Shown one piece after another: positions 23,950 to 36,617 of a stretch of DNA of 64,000 nucleotides. The number at the start of each line of letters is the position of its first letter. Position 1 is the first letter of the stretch. The stretch spans positions 44,496,760 through 44,560,759 of the forward strand of contig OX344762.1 of NCBI GenBank assembly GCA_947034895.1, in the 5' to 3' direction. The position numbers were made by a program, and so were the translations under genes. Under the pieces are notes generated by a model. It had not been told where the DNA came from and did no database searches. It was given only the letters and a program-made list of their open reading frames with translations. Source of the stretch: Rhytidiadelphus loreus (taxonomy: Eukaryota; Streptophyta; Bryopsida; Hypnales; Hylocomiaceae).

Positions 23950-24708
23950 ATTCTCATGCTCCACCATCTGAGTCCTCAGAGAAGACCGTGTCTCAAGGAG
24001 GAGACGAGTGTGACAAACTGACTACGGACATTAGAGCACACGATTCAAGTCCTGATGCTCCACAGGTAGCGTCTTCGAAATTGTTTCTTTTCATTGAGGT
24101 CCAGGGAACCATAATGTTCTTCGAGCCACTCATTTTGAAGGGAAAGGGTTCGCATCAAAGGTCTCAGGTCAGAGATCGTCCGGGACTTCAACAATTTCTG
24201 AGATTTTGTATGAGTCAGGACATCACGATTGTCTATTGGTCGGATTTGGTGTTGGACACTCTCAAGCATCGTCTAGACAATATTAAATGGAAGGTGCCGG
24301 AGATTGGAGATAGCTTTCTTGCCTTCGGGCAAGAGTCATGTGACCTTAGCACATACCGGAATCCGACGAATCCTGGTAGACCAATTTTCTTGAAGCGTTT
24401 TGCACGTCTCTTGGCCTCCCCGACACTGTTCAACAGTGGTGCCTCCATTCAGAATTCATTGATCATCGATCATATTCCTTATAGGAACATTCTGAATTTG
24501 CCATATAGTGCAGTTCATCCACCTCCTTGTACAATGTACTCGGAGGCGAAATTGAAGGCTCCCAGACTCCCCTTCCTCCAGCAAACGATGATCCCGTTTC
24601 TGGAGGGGTTGCTGTCTTCTGGGCTCTCGGTTCCCGAGTACTGCGAGCGGAATTCGGAAGTCGGTCTTCCGCGATGCATGCCGGGGTCAACTCAATATAA
24701 TCTGTGCA
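23950..24708 (+). pseudogene. FCP1/NIF HAD phosphatase-like domain, 5' part (split by CACTA element C)
   Basis: An exon opens after TCATTGCAG (acceptor ending 23949). The protein has the order of NLI-interacting-factor/FCP1 domains: SKLFLFIEVQGTI at the DxDxT position, RPGLQQFLRFC, DITIVYWSD, SFLAFGQESC, GRPIFLKRFARL, SLIIDHIPYRNILN and a C-terminal FLEGLLSSGLSVPEY. Functional members use DxDxT and a late DD pair. Here these positions read EVQGT and DH, so phosphatase activity is unlikely. Element C enters after an LC pair of codons at 24708 with a GCA duplication, and the frame continues at 37374 for about 26 codons. It may be the C-terminal domain of the preceding ParB/methyltransferase protein or a separate gene. 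The preceding intron region carries a palindrome at 23857. Confidence 0.68.
24706..24708. repeat. Target-site duplication GCA, left copy (element C)
   Basis: GCA directly precedes CACTACAAGAAAA at 24709 and recurs at 37371-37373 directly after TTTTCTTGTAGTG. A 3-bp duplication is diagnostic for CACTA elements. Confidence 0.93.
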
Positions 24709-25360
24709 CACTACAAGAAAATTGCCAAAAACGTGATTGGCACATATGACTGCAAATTAGTCGTATTCCAGTCGCGTGACTGCTATACGACTGCAGGCCC
24801 TGCAGTCATATTAGTTGAGTCGTATTTCAGTCACGGGCCACATTTTATTAGCACCATCCAACAGAGGGTAGACGGAGGACGGATGATAGAATGGACGAGA
24901 CATCCATTGGCTTTGGCTAAGGTGGACAAGGGCGTGTGCCTGGCACACGCCGTTTGAACGGGGACGTGGCAGGCGCTCATTCGCCGGAGTGTTCCGAAGT
25001 GCCAGTCACGGCGCAGTCACTTTCTAGTCATGGTACGGATTTGAAGGGCCAATTGGCTTCTGACACGTGTCACGGTACGGAGGGTCATTAATGAGGCATT
25101 TTGGGGTCTGTAGGGGTGTTATATAGTGTCCTGGAAGTCAACCAGGAGTGCCTTCCTAGTCATTTTACAATCATAGGGAAGTCGCGTGGAAGTCATGAGG
25201 GCAACACCACGACTGATGGACGTGCCACATCACTGACTGCTGAAGTCGCGGTACAGTCACGTTGTAGTCACTACGCTGTATTGTTTAAATCGTTGTGCAG
25301 TTCCGGGGCAGTCATCTTACTATGGAGGATACAAGAGTGACTGCACACTGCTGAACTGCA
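24709..25360. repeat. Element C left terminal repeat and subterminal AGTCAC array
   Basis: After the CACTA end, the motifs AGTCGTATT, CAGTCACGG, AGTCACG and CGACTG recur about twenty times in both orientations. The mirrored array is at 36.65-37.36 kb. Confidence 0.8.
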
Positions 25361-25693
25361 CAGTACTGTTGCAGACAGCCAATACGGTTCCCATTCAAGC
25401 ATACTAAGCAATTTCTACATGCATACTATAACACTAACACAGACAAAGTACTAATACGGAAGCCCTTAGCGCACTAGACATACCCAAAGCATCATACTCA
25501 GAATTCAAAATGGAACTTGAGGGAAATAGTCATTAGAAACATGCAACCAAAAGTTGTGAATTGGAGGCTAGTTTATAAGACTATTGTTCTGCTCCTGTGA
25601 ACATAGTCCACCACTATCTTCCAGGCTACATCACAATGTATACTAACTAGAGGTGCCTGCCTCCCTTGCCTGCGGGAGTAGAAAAAAGGGGCT

Positions 25694-28600
25694 TCATGTG
25701 ACCAGCTTCAAGTTCTTTTCCCCCCACATTGCGTTGGCACCCTTGACGTCCTGAATCATATATTGATCTCCTTTTTCGTTGGGGAACATCAAAGAGACAC
25801 CCTCTTGCAAAACAAGGCGCACGTCCACCCTCCACCCCCCCTTGGGATATCTTGTCCGTGGAATTGGTGTTCACCTGGTACACCGCTGATGGTTCCCAAC
25901 GCCACTTTCTGCTTCACAGCCCTCGGATTCATGAGAAATACTTCGTCCCCGACCTTGAACTGCAAAGAAAACCACATTAGCAATTTTTGAGAGTCCCGAC
26001 CCATGTAGAGCAAAATCCAGCATCATTTTGCAAACGCCCCCCCTTGAAAGTCACTAGCACGTCACTCACTAGCAACTACATTGTGACTCGCTACTTCAAC
26101 CCAAAACTGCCGTACAACTGGCGCGTGACTGCAATTTCACTTAGACAATAAAAAAACAAGAGAATCGGGAAGGCACAAGATTTTTGGAGTGTTGGAGCTT
26201 ACCTTCTTTGGGTTGGCGTCCTTGTTCGCCACAGTCTTCGCCCTCGTCGACGGCTTCTGCGTTCTGACCTGCACACACACACTAAACCCATCAAACATAA
26301 AACAAAAGGGCAGATGAGAGAGAGCACCTTCAAAATCCGGACACAAAGCCTCTCCTTGTTTGACGTGCAATGAATATAATGTCTTAGGGGGGCTATTACC
26401 TTGCTTGGAGACTTTGCCGGCTTCTTCCCTTTCTTCTGCAAGGGATCCGGCCGTACTAGCGGTACAGATTCCTCTACGTCGGATTCCACAACTTCATCAC
26501 GAAGTGTGGGCAGATTCGAGACAACAGAAGGCAACAGTGGGACTTGTTGCAGCAGGTCTGCTGATTTTGGCTCTCCATCGTCCTCAGCGGTTGCCTCTCT
26601 CTCCTTAGTGGCGGCATTCTCCTCTTGCACCCCTACATTTCCCTTTGTAGCTGCCAAGTTCAACTCGTCAACATGGGTTCCTTGGATCACAACAGTGGGT
26701 GATGCCTCGGTGGGAAGGCTAATTGCTGCGTCTACGATGGGGTCGGCGCTTGCGTCTTCGGGAGGCTTCTCCACCTCCGTTGCAGCATCTGCGGCTGCGG
26801 CCACTTCTGCACCCTCCGCAATGTCGAAGGCATATGCGGATCCATTGTTGAGACTCCCCGGGACCATGACTTCAGTTGTGGCGGGTGTCGGTTTAGCCGG
26901 CGGGCTTTTCCGTCCCTCCACTTTCCAATGCAAAGGAATTGCCGCACCGTGCGTGGATGGCGGGTCCTTGACGGATATTTCAGAGTCAGAAGAAAGCGTC
27001 ACTTCCGCATGAGTGGCCGTGACGGTTGCAGGATTCAACGCTTTAGGCAGTGCACATGCGCAGGTTGCTGAGGCACCTTTCTGTAGCATTGAGGCAGCTC
27101 CGGCAGGTACACCATCTGTAATGTTCTGAAGCACCTCTGCAGCGTGAAACCCTTGCTGACCACGGGATGATTGATGCTCTAGCGCGGAGTGAGTTAGGGA
27201 CGAGCTGCCGTCTTCCCCCTGTTTGGACTTCCACATGAACTCTTGGAACATGGACCTCATTTCTTCTGTGGTTGCCATGATTTGCTCGAACTTCCCGTGC
27301 ACATCCTTCTTCAATGCATCAATTTGACATTGCAGACTAGACTCCTGCGCAACCCCACCCTCAATATCAAAATACACGGACCCCTAACAACATTGTCCCC
27401 GAATCACCAAGTGGAAGTGCCCTCGTAGTCGCGACAGAGTCACCTGTCACCATGCGATGACTCGTACGCGACTGCACAGCGACTTCTAAGAGACTGAATT
27501 ATTACTTCATGGTGACTGAGACGCGACTTCATGGCGACTTTGGGATTAGTTCCCGGTGACTGTGACGCGACTTCACAACAACTTCTAAGCCACTGCGGGA
27601 ATATTGCCCGGCAGTGCACCACTTGAATGGTTAAGGTCTACAAAGCATTGTGCATGGGACTGACTTACACATTCCTCATAGCGTGTATTCCTCTTGTTGT
27701 AGTTCACATTGACTAAATGCACCTAATATGTCTCAAGCTAACCAGAGTAAAGCAACTCACTCAGACTAAAAAAACAGTGCATGGGGCAGATTTACACATA
27801 ATACAGACACAGACATAACTCATACATAAATTAGACGTACCTTAAACAGAAGGAAGAATCACACTCAAACTCACCCTCAGACTCACCCTCACATAACTCA
27901 GACTCGAACTACAATAATTTAGATTCACACATGGGGAGGACTCACATTTAATTGAGATTCATATATAACTCAAAGATAACTCGCTGGCATACCGATCATG
28001 CGCTTTAGGCAATGCATGTTCAGATTCAAGAAATGCACCTACAAAGTCCTCGCAATTTAACCTTCGTAAAATAATGCGACTGCGGGATTACTTCCCGGTG
28101 ACTGAGACGTGACTCCACAGCAACTTCTCAGTGACAAACAATTACTAGCCGGCAGTAATCTACTGAAATGGTTAAGGGCCAACTTTACTTACGACATCTG
28201 TACCCACTCGCGGTTGAGATTGGCTAAATGCACCTATTTGGTCCGTAGAAACAAGAGGAAAACAACTCACTTGTACTCACATAGGGATAACTGGGATTCA
28301 CATAACTCAGACTCAAAGATAATGAGGACTCATGCATAGCGTAGACTCTCACATAACTAAGATTAGAACTATAGAAACGTCCCACTCAGAAGGCATATGG
28401 GTGGCCCAGCACATGACTAACATACCACTTTGTGGGTTAGGCTCCCCACGCCGCTGCTCCGCACAACATCTACAATGTCGGTAATCCCTGGGCTGGTGGA
28501 CCGTCTTTCTCTCTGCACACAAGCACAGAAGGGAACCTCACATTGCAATTATGAGAAAGACAACCAAGACGTCAATAATTCACTGCTAAAAATACAAGAA

Positions 28601-29933
28601 CTTGCAAGAACTTACAAAAACTTGCAAAAAAGGGTAAGCAAATATTCTCTTCATAAGGAAGCTCACCAGTGAGGCTTCCACTCCCGCTTTGCCTTTCCTG
28701 CCTACTGCACTGAGGCCCTTCACACTTTGACGTGCCACGGCCATCTGGGCGGACTTCTCTTTTTGGGAAGCCGTATTCCAATATTGAATTAGGCGTTCCC
28801 ATTGGTCGGGATCGATGTGCACCGGGGGTTTGGAGTTCTCCCGATCTGTGGAGGACAGCCACTTACTTTTCAACCGAGACCTCTCTGATTTCATAAACTT
28901 CGTCACTGTCGTTCGGAAGGCAGCCATGCTCAAAGGGGACCCAACGTACTCGAACTCGTTGTCCAAAAGCTCCCGCAGCTTCTGGAGAGTGTGAGGCTTA
29001 TGCTTCGACCAATCCACTATGCTCATGTCCATGACTTTTGGAACAAAATTCCGCACCGCTAGGTCCCACGCATTCTTCCCCGAGCAGCCAGGATCCACCT
29101 CGCCCCCCTCAAGCACTTCCACGAAGTTGGGTTTAGGGGGACCCGTCAAGGTCTCTTCTCTTCCAAACTCATAAGCTGTACGCTTCTTCCGCCGACTTGT
29201 GTGCTCAAATGTCCGCTCCACTTCATCGCATCCAGTCTGGTAAGAGTGTCGTCCTAGCGCATTCCGCAGAGGTTGGCGGGGGGGGTGGCGGCTTTGGCAG
29301 CCACTTTCTCGGCTGCCATTGCCATCCTGAATCCTCAGGCTCGTCAGGTGGTGGGGGTGGCTGCGAAGACGGCCTACGTGCAAGGAACTTCCTCGGTGAC
29401 TTCAAGATAGGGGTAGGTTTTGGGCGCTTTGTCCTTCTGTCCACCAACGGCTCTGGTTCCTCCATGTCATTGTCACTGGAGTCGAACAATGCATCCTCTG
29501 CAGCAGCGCACCAAACAGAAAGAGCGGTGAGCAAGACAAAGGCATCCATTTGGTTTAGAGGGGAGACGGAGTGGTTCCCAAATTGACCCATACATCCATA
29601 TTGCGCAAAACAAAGAAAACCCGTACTTGGGGTTGATCAAAGGATGAGGGCGCAAAAAATTGGGTATGCTGGGCAAGTCTGGTTCTGGGACTCCCACTGC
29701 GGGTAAGGCGAATCGGGTCACGCTTCTTCCTCCTGAACCCGACACACCAATGCAGCCCTGACCCTAGCAACCTTGAAAGAAAGCGGGAGACAATTTTTAC
29801 CTGCCGCACCATCCTCCAATTTCGAAAGCCGCTCTACATGTGTACAAGCTATAGCTAAGTGCATCATACCTCTTGCAATGGCCTCTTCATTGGACTCCGT
29901 CGCCTCTGAGGAAGAATTGCGGTCGCTGCTCAT
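25694..29933 (-). CDS. CACTA TnpA-like protein (Ptta/En/Spm transposase family)
   Basis: Six exons: 29933-29801, 29497-28667, 28512-28426, 27383-26400, 26268-26203 and 25959-25694, all with GT donors and AG acceptors and consistent phases. Exon 2 holds a Pro-rich basic linker and the En/Spm plant transposase-associated core, DPDQWERLIQYWNTASQKEK, followed by the usual Arg/Lys-rich segment. Exon 3 gives SSGVGSLTHKV, the short motif after this core in TnpA proteins. Exon 4 has a coiled coil and a low-complexity Ala/Glu/Thr tail. Exon 6 carries the C-terminal beta-domain (VGDEVFLMNPRAVKQKVALG). A run of seven C on the plus strand (25835-25841) shifts this last domain out of frame; eight would restore it. 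TnpA-type proteins bind subterminal repeats and assist the transposase. The gene lies opposite the Tnp2 gene. Confidence 0.78.
27400..28425 (-). other. Long intron of the TnpA-like gene with AGTCGC and ACTCAGACTCACA repeats
   Basis: The interval between exon 3 (28426) and exon 4 (27383) has no coding potential. It contains GCGACTTC/GTGACTG motifs like the element ends and repeated ACTCAGACT/CTCACA words. Confidence 0.5.
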
Positions 29934-32555
29934 TTTGGACTTGTCACCTGTTGCTCCACAACTGCCGTGAGTGCGCTTCTCCCTTTTGCTCCGTCCTCGG
30001 AGGCCCCGTTGCCTGCTACTCCTACGCACAACCTTCTCACCTTTCTCTCGGCGATTTGGCCCCTCACACTCGCGCTTCTTGCGGGAGTCCTGATCGCTGT
30101 GCGATGCAGGTGGTTTAGGGTTCAGTAGGTTTAAGAATACAATGGCCTTATTGAAGGAGCCGCACAAGCACAAAGAAAATCAAAACAACCCAACTGCAGG
30201 GAGAAGACGAAATCATGAAAAAAAAATAAAACCGCTCGGGTTACGCCTGCCTCCTCAAGCGAGACTACGAGAGAGACACACTTGAATTGCCCCGCCGCCA
30301 CCGGTTCCACGTGGCCGCCTTGTTGAGGAATGGGGTTTAAGGCAATTCTTCACTGATTGCACTCCGACGCTACTTCCCCACGACTTCTTCGTCACTCACA
30401 TGAAGTGATACAAAAGATAGACATTGGACGTTGTGACTTCTGCACAACTCCAACACGACTGCACAGTGTCCAAGGCATATGGGCGGCGCGTTTTTCAAAG
30501 CTCATAAACCGTTAACCCTATCGCGGCGGCTGCTTGCAGAGATTAACGGGTTGCACCATGGCTGTGCATAGAAACACACGCGCAAGCCAAGCAAGAGAGA
30601 CGGCCAACTCTGCGGGCAGGGATGTGCGGCAGCGGTTGGGGAGCACAAAATATTCTATTCAGGCGGAGCATGCGGCGTGGAGGACACAACGACATCGACC
30701 AACTTCAGTGCACCCACAAATGCAGGGACAATTGAATTACAAAGTAAGGTAAGGAGGAAACTCACGGTGCAAGTTGCGAGTTGAAAAGAGGCCCGAATTT
30801 TGCGTGAACTTCTGCCACATGCTTGTCCCGTGCCAGTTCATATTCTCCCTTCTGCGGTGGCGGAGACTCCATGCCGTGCCCTGAGCTTCGAGATGCTTGT
30901 CACCTGACCAGAATTTGTTGCCTGCTTCCTTGTGCGTAGGTAAACCAACGTTGTTGATCGGAGCAAAATAGCGTGCAAGACAGGCGCGGAGCTGCACGGA
31001 GGAAGAAGGTCGTTGCCGGCATGTATAGTTTCAAAATCCAAAGCCTCATCTTCCCTTCTATTCAGACTGCCACAAAAAGTGTGATTTGTTCCTCCTCAAG
31101 CAGGTGTGCATTCTTGATCACGACGAGGGAAAAGAGGAAGTGGGTTTGATTACGGGACAGATCTGGCGGCTGACATTTAATTACGAGGTTATGCAATAAC
31201 TCATGACTTGTCCACGACTGAAGGAAGTATTTATACGAGCTAGATTTGCTTCTGATTTTGTTATGATCGCAAAGTGATAGCATGACTCCTAACTCATGAA
31301 GCATTGAAGCCTATATACGGTTCAGGGGGGACACCCTATATACGTCAATTCACAGGATGTCTGTGTGCTGACTTCAGAGACTTAGTGAGGACCCCACGGC
31401 CGGACATTAGACTACAGGCCCCATCCTCCCGAGTCCCGACGACTTGAGATAGTCACGGGTAAGTCGCAGGCTTTGTCTACGGTGACTTCCTCGATACTTC
31501 ATGGTGACTTCTCAAAGCTTCTTCGCGACTCGATGGTGACTTCCTCGCGACTTGATGGTGACTTGATGGTGACTTGTGAGGATTTTGAAGATGATGGACG
31601 CTTGCAGGTGACAGTCGAAGCTGCGACCGCCCCACCCTCTGTTGCAGGGTGTGAAGACGCTGGACAGAACTCGACATCCTTAAACCGTATCGTCCACACA
31701 CCCTCCCACATGAAACCACCTCCAAAAGTTCAGTCACTAAGTCTTCACGCAGTGTGTGCACAACCAAACGGCCACCCTAAATCCCCAAGTGAGCTTGAAG
31801 TTAGCATGCGCCCCTCGGAAGTTAGTTACCAACATGTCTTTGAGAAGTTAGAATTGGCAACTCCTGCTAGACTAGGTGCACTACCAGAGGCAGTCATGTC
31901 ATTGGTATTACCCACAAGTCTTGGCTCCCTAGGTCGGGTCCCCCAAAAGTGTGTTTGAGGGATACTATGTCTTTCGCCATATCTAAAAATTGTACCATGA
32001 TAGGACACAATTTGTTGGCGGACACTTCTGTGCCAGAAGGCGGGCTGGAGGAATTTGTTAGCACCACTGCAACGTTTGCAGCTCCGTGCTAGGAGGAGGA
32101 TCTCTCTATGGCTGCTTTGTTTCAAAAGCGCATATTAAATAAAAAAAGGACGGTACTACTGTCTATGTTTTGTTTCATGTTCACTCTACTAGTCTACTAC
32201 CCCTACAATATCGTGCCTAAAGCGCGTGTGCTGTCCCTCATCCAGACCCGGCACATGTACGTGTAGTATGGAAGTTAGCTACTTAGGATGCACTTGAGAC
32301 CCGAGCATGCGCCCACTGCCTCCCCTCCCCTTTGAATTTGGTTGACAACGCCACGACTTGCCGGGGACCCATCCCCAGTCATGACCGATTCATTTTGAAG
32401 TCACTCAGAAGTCACGTAAGAGTTCCGCGTAGGGCTGTCACTACAATCGCACTTCAAACTTGTTGCCTATGCCATGGCATACTTATTTGTGAGGTGGTTT
32501 TCTTATCTGTGCCCATGCGTTCAATTCAGGGCAGCTATTGGATTTGGAGTTCCTT
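29934..32555. other. Divergent region between the TnpA-like and Tnp2 genes of element C
   Basis: About 2.6 kb with no family-level coding match. It includes the promoter side of both element genes and more CGACTT/GTGACTT motifs (31.44-31.58 kb). An AG just before GCAGCTATTGG near 32530 could be the acceptor of a 5' leader intron for the Tnp2 gene. Confidence 0.45.
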
Positions 32556-35500
32556 ATGGAGGATCCAATTATGCCAGCAATACTTCCATGCAGTGATAGG
32601 CAACGGCAGCGGCTACGGGATGACAAGATGTGGAGTAGAGAGCTTCGTCGGGCTTCCGAGCACCACTTGAAGAGGTTGGCTTGCCCATGCAACAAATGCC
32701 GTGGAGGAAGGAAGTTACTTATTCATAACGTGAAAGAGCACCTCCTCCGAAATGGTAGACATCCAAGTTGTCGAATTTGGAGAGGTCCAGGTGACAAGGA
32801 CTCTTCAGACGAAGAATGGGAGTGCGAATTTTGGGGACCAACGGCGGCAGAAGCGGTTGGGATTGATGCAAATGTGGACACCGCAAGCATGATCGAACAA
32901 GCTTTGGAGCATGAGGATGTAATCGCAGATGCCGCCGACCAAGTGCGTCGTGAGGTGACCGATGCCTTTGCCATTGCGGACTTCGTCCATGCAGATTGTT
33001 TGGGAGTGGATGTGGAGGACACAGCGGAGGCAGAGGAATGCAGGGACGACACCAACCCGCCTACAATGGGTGTACCCATCGATGGAGCTGAGGCCAACGA
33101 AGACACAGATGGCCAAGCACTGGAGGATTCCATGCAGCATTTATACTTCGGCGCCCGATCCAGCAAGATTGGAGCCACAGTGTTGCTCATGAATCTCTGT
33201 ACGGTTCATGGAGTGAGCAACAACTGTGCAAATGAGTTGTTCAGTCTCTTGCACCTACACCTTCTTCCGCAGAACAACACATTGCCGAGAACGTACCATG
33301 CAGCAAAGACCTTTACAGCAAAATTGGGGCTCACTTACAACACCATCCACGCTTGCGAGAAAGGGTGCGTGCTGTTTCGCGGTGAGCATGCGGAAGCCGT
33401 ACGTTGCCCTAAGTGTGGAGGATGTCGATACAAAGACGAAGAGCGACGGGCTCTACCACTCAAAGTATTGCGTCATTTCCCCATCATTCCCCGGCTGAAA
33501 TGGATGTTTAGGAGTCCTAACATCTCCAAGTTAATGGTGTGGCATGTAGAGAACCACAGTGATCGTGTGGGCGGGGACGGCCTTGTCCGGCATCCATGTG
33601 ATTCGAAGGCGTGGCATCACTTCCATGAGAATGTTGACCCCACCTTCCAAAATGATCCCCGAAACACTCACTTTGCGTTGGCAGCAGATGGAGTGAATCC
33701 GTTCAAGCAAAATAGGTCGTCTTGGTCCACTTGGCCAATTGTGCTGTTGAATTACAATATCCCTCCGTGGTTGACTACAAAGAAGTTTTTCCTCCTTTTG
33801 GCCTTGTTGATTCCAGGTAAAGAGTCCGTGACATTGGAAACCTTCAATGTGTACCTCGCGCCCCTCGTGGACGAGTTGCTGGAGTTATGGGAAGGTGTTC
33901 CTGCGTACGATGTGACGAAGGATGTAGGATCCAGATCATTTCAGCTACGGGCCATGCTGTTGTGGACTATCCATGACTTTCCAGGCTACGGCACAGTTGG
34001 AGGGTTTTCACATCAAGGTTACGCGGCATGTCCTTGGTGTGGTGTGGACCTCGGCGCCGAGCACTCCGTGGAGTTGGGCAAACAAACGTATGTCGGGACC
34101 AGGCGATGGTTGCCCGAAGATCATCCATACAGATCAGCTGCAATGAAGGACCACTTTGACGGTGAAATGGAAACTAGGCCTAAACCACGTGAAGTCACAG
34201 TGGAGGAACAAATAGAGCACGCCAGGAACTGCGAGGCATGGAGAGCAGCGGGACATAGAGATGGTACAACCGGGGACCCTTCAAAGGTGCACGGCGTGAA
34301 GCGACTGAGCGATCTTCACAGATTGTCCTATTGGCAGGTGAGTGCAACTGCTCTTTGAACTCCTTCAGGCATGAAGGCGACTTATAGGTGACTTATAGGA
34401 AACTTATAGGTGATTTTCAATCTACTGTTCTAGTGTCCTGGTAGTCACATCAGAGTAGTACGGAAGTGTCAGCTTATTCTCGCAGTGACTTGTGAGTGAC
34501 TTTTGCCAGTGCTAGCGGGGGCTCCATTTTCCGGATTCGGTCTTGTATGTGGAATAAGTGCCTCATGTTGTTTGAACTTGTAAATAATGAAGTGTTGTTA
34601 CTGACCCACTACACGCTTTTTACCTCTGCAGAAGCTTCTGATTCGGTACACCTTGGACGTCATGCACTGTGAGATGAATCTGTCTAAGAACTTTTTGAAA
34701 ACAATAACAGGGAAGAAGGATACTGTGAAAGTGAGAAGAGATTTGCAGAGGCGGAATTTGCGCAGACATCTTTGGCTGACCCCAAATCCCCATAACCCAG
34801 GAAAGATGCTAAAGCCTCGAGCTCCGTATGTTATGCTAGATTACGAATTTGAGAAGTTTGCAAGGTGTCTGGAGGCCTTGAAGGCACCATCCGGCTATTC
34901 CTCAGACCTGGGCAAGTGCATTCGAAAAAAGAACTTTGGCGGTCTAAAGTCGCACGATTACCATGTGTTGATGCAACAGGTGCTGCCATTGGCACTTCGA
35001 GGGCTGATGCAGCCTGGGCCACGATTGGCTGTCATGAGAATGTGCAAGGTGTTTCGACGCTTGTGCACAAAGGTTTACAACCCAGCGGACTTTGCATCAT
35101 TGGAGTTTGATGTTGCGGAAAGCATGGCATTGCTGGAGATAGAATTTCCGCCTTCTTTTTTTGACATAATGACCCACCTCCCCTATCATCTAGCGAAGGA
35201 ACTTGACCTTTGTGGACCTGTAAGCGCCCGTTGGATGTATCCGGTAGAACGTTACATGAAGGTCTTAAAAAACCACGTGAGGAACATGGCCCGACCCGAA
35301 GCGTGTATGGCAGAGGGGTACTTGAAAGAAGAGTGCCTCGGCTTCATCACGGAGTACTTGCAGCGGTTTGAGCCCACACAGAGACGTGTTTGGGACGAAG
35401 ATGAAGAATATGGTGACGCCGAGGAGGTGCTACAAGGGGCCGGAAGGCCATATGTGATGAGCCCCGAGCTTCGAGATGTCGCTCACCAGTATGTGCTGAC

Positions 35501-36617
35501 AAACGTGTCCCTTATGGAGGATCTAAACGCGTAAGTCCTTGATGCATCCTAAAACCGCCGGCTAGGTCCCCCAAATTTCGCAACAGTTGTTATCGCCCCC
35601 TTCGTACATTTGTGCGGCTCTGGGGCAGTGGGTGTTGGTTCCCCATTGTTGGTGACAAGTTGTGTCAGAGTCGTAGGAAAGTGACTTCCCAGTCACTTAT
35701 CAATCACTTACCAGTCGTACACCACTAACTTTCCAACTTCCACGTAACTAGGTGTAGTAAAATTTTAGTCACTCTAGTCTTGGAGCCCTCGAAATGTTCC
35801 TCAAGTGTTTTATTGTTCTCGACTTTTTTCTGTACCTCCTTACCATCTGCAGACGGGCCATTGAGCGTGTTTGGTATGTTTCTGCAGGAAATGGCAAACC
35901 GAGGTTGAGCAAGATCCGTCTACTACAGCATTGGCAGAGTGGATTATGAATACCGTGGGTGAGTCTCAGTTGAATCTCCGGAACCTAGACGACATGGATC
36001 GCCTCTTGTTAAGCAAGAAGCCATCCCGAAAGGCCACTCGATATACACGGATCTTGGCATTTGGTAACCGGTTCCGGGTAGATGACGACACCTCTGCTCG
36101 AATGGTGAGCTACAACAGTGGCATCGCATCGGTGTTTTCACTGCCCGCAGAAAGTGATTCGGATGCATCAGTTCCATATGTAGGTGTTCTCCAAGACATA
36201 TTCCTCTTGGATTACGGAGCACTGCAAACGCCCGTCATCCTACTGCGATGTGAGTGGGTGAAGCCCTTCGACAATCCTGGGAATCCAACATACATCCGAG
36301 ATGACGACGGCTTCTTGGTTGTCAACTTCCGCCACAAACTCCCTCGCTTGTCGGAGCCCTTCATCTTTCCTAGCCAGGCGACGCAGGTTTTTTTCTCAGA
36401 TGTTGTCGATAGACCAGGTTGGAAAGTTGTCTTACGCAAAGAAGCAAGAGCAAAGCGGGAAGTGGTTGACACCGCAGACGCCTTCATTAGCACCACAGTG
36501 GACAGCGTGGGATTAGTAGCACCCAGGCAACTTCCTCGACCAGTGCAAAGTGTGAACTTAGTGGGTGCTATAGAGTTGTCTGTAGAAGACAACTTATTAG
36601 CACAAGGAGCATACTAG
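32556..36617 (+). CDS. CACTA Tnp2 transposase (Transposase family tnp2, DUF4218, DUF4216)
   Basis: Three exons, 32556-34337, 34632-35530 and 35888-36617, with GTGAGT and GTAAGT donors and CTGCAG acceptors. They join to 1137 codons without a stop. Residues 26-75 are the transposase-associated zinc domain (CPCNKC at 43-48). The tnp2 catalytic domain follows with CPKCGGCRY, FPIIPRLKWMF, RHPCDSKAWHHF, LAADGVNPF, LLIPGKES, DFPGYGTVGG and CPWCG, ending in DVMHCEMNL of exon 2. Exon 2 also has DUF4218 (SHDYHVLMQQVLPLALRG, YHLAKELDLCGPVSARWMYP). Exon 3 is DUF4216 (YVGVLQDIFLLDYGALQTPV, QVFFSDVVDRPGWKVVL). The protein should cut and join the CACTA ends. The complete frame, matching ends and target duplication suggest a recently active element. 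I chose the ATG that directly precedes the zinc domain. Confidence 0.95.

Noticed and set aside
26401..27012. Plus-strand 203-codon open frame
   Set aside because: It is antisense to exon 4 of the TnpA-like gene, which has matching splice sites and domain context on the minus strand.
29290..29320. GGCAGCCACTTTCTCGGCTGCC stem-loop as another member of the palindrome family
   Set aside because: The spacer and arms differ from the element A palindrome, and it lies in Tnp-coding sequence encoding a Pro/Trp-rich linker. Coincidental similarity is likely.
32723..33190. Minus-strand 155-codon open frame rich in Ser/Ala
   Set aside because: It is antisense to the Tnp2 transposase exon, whose frame is supported by conserved motifs.
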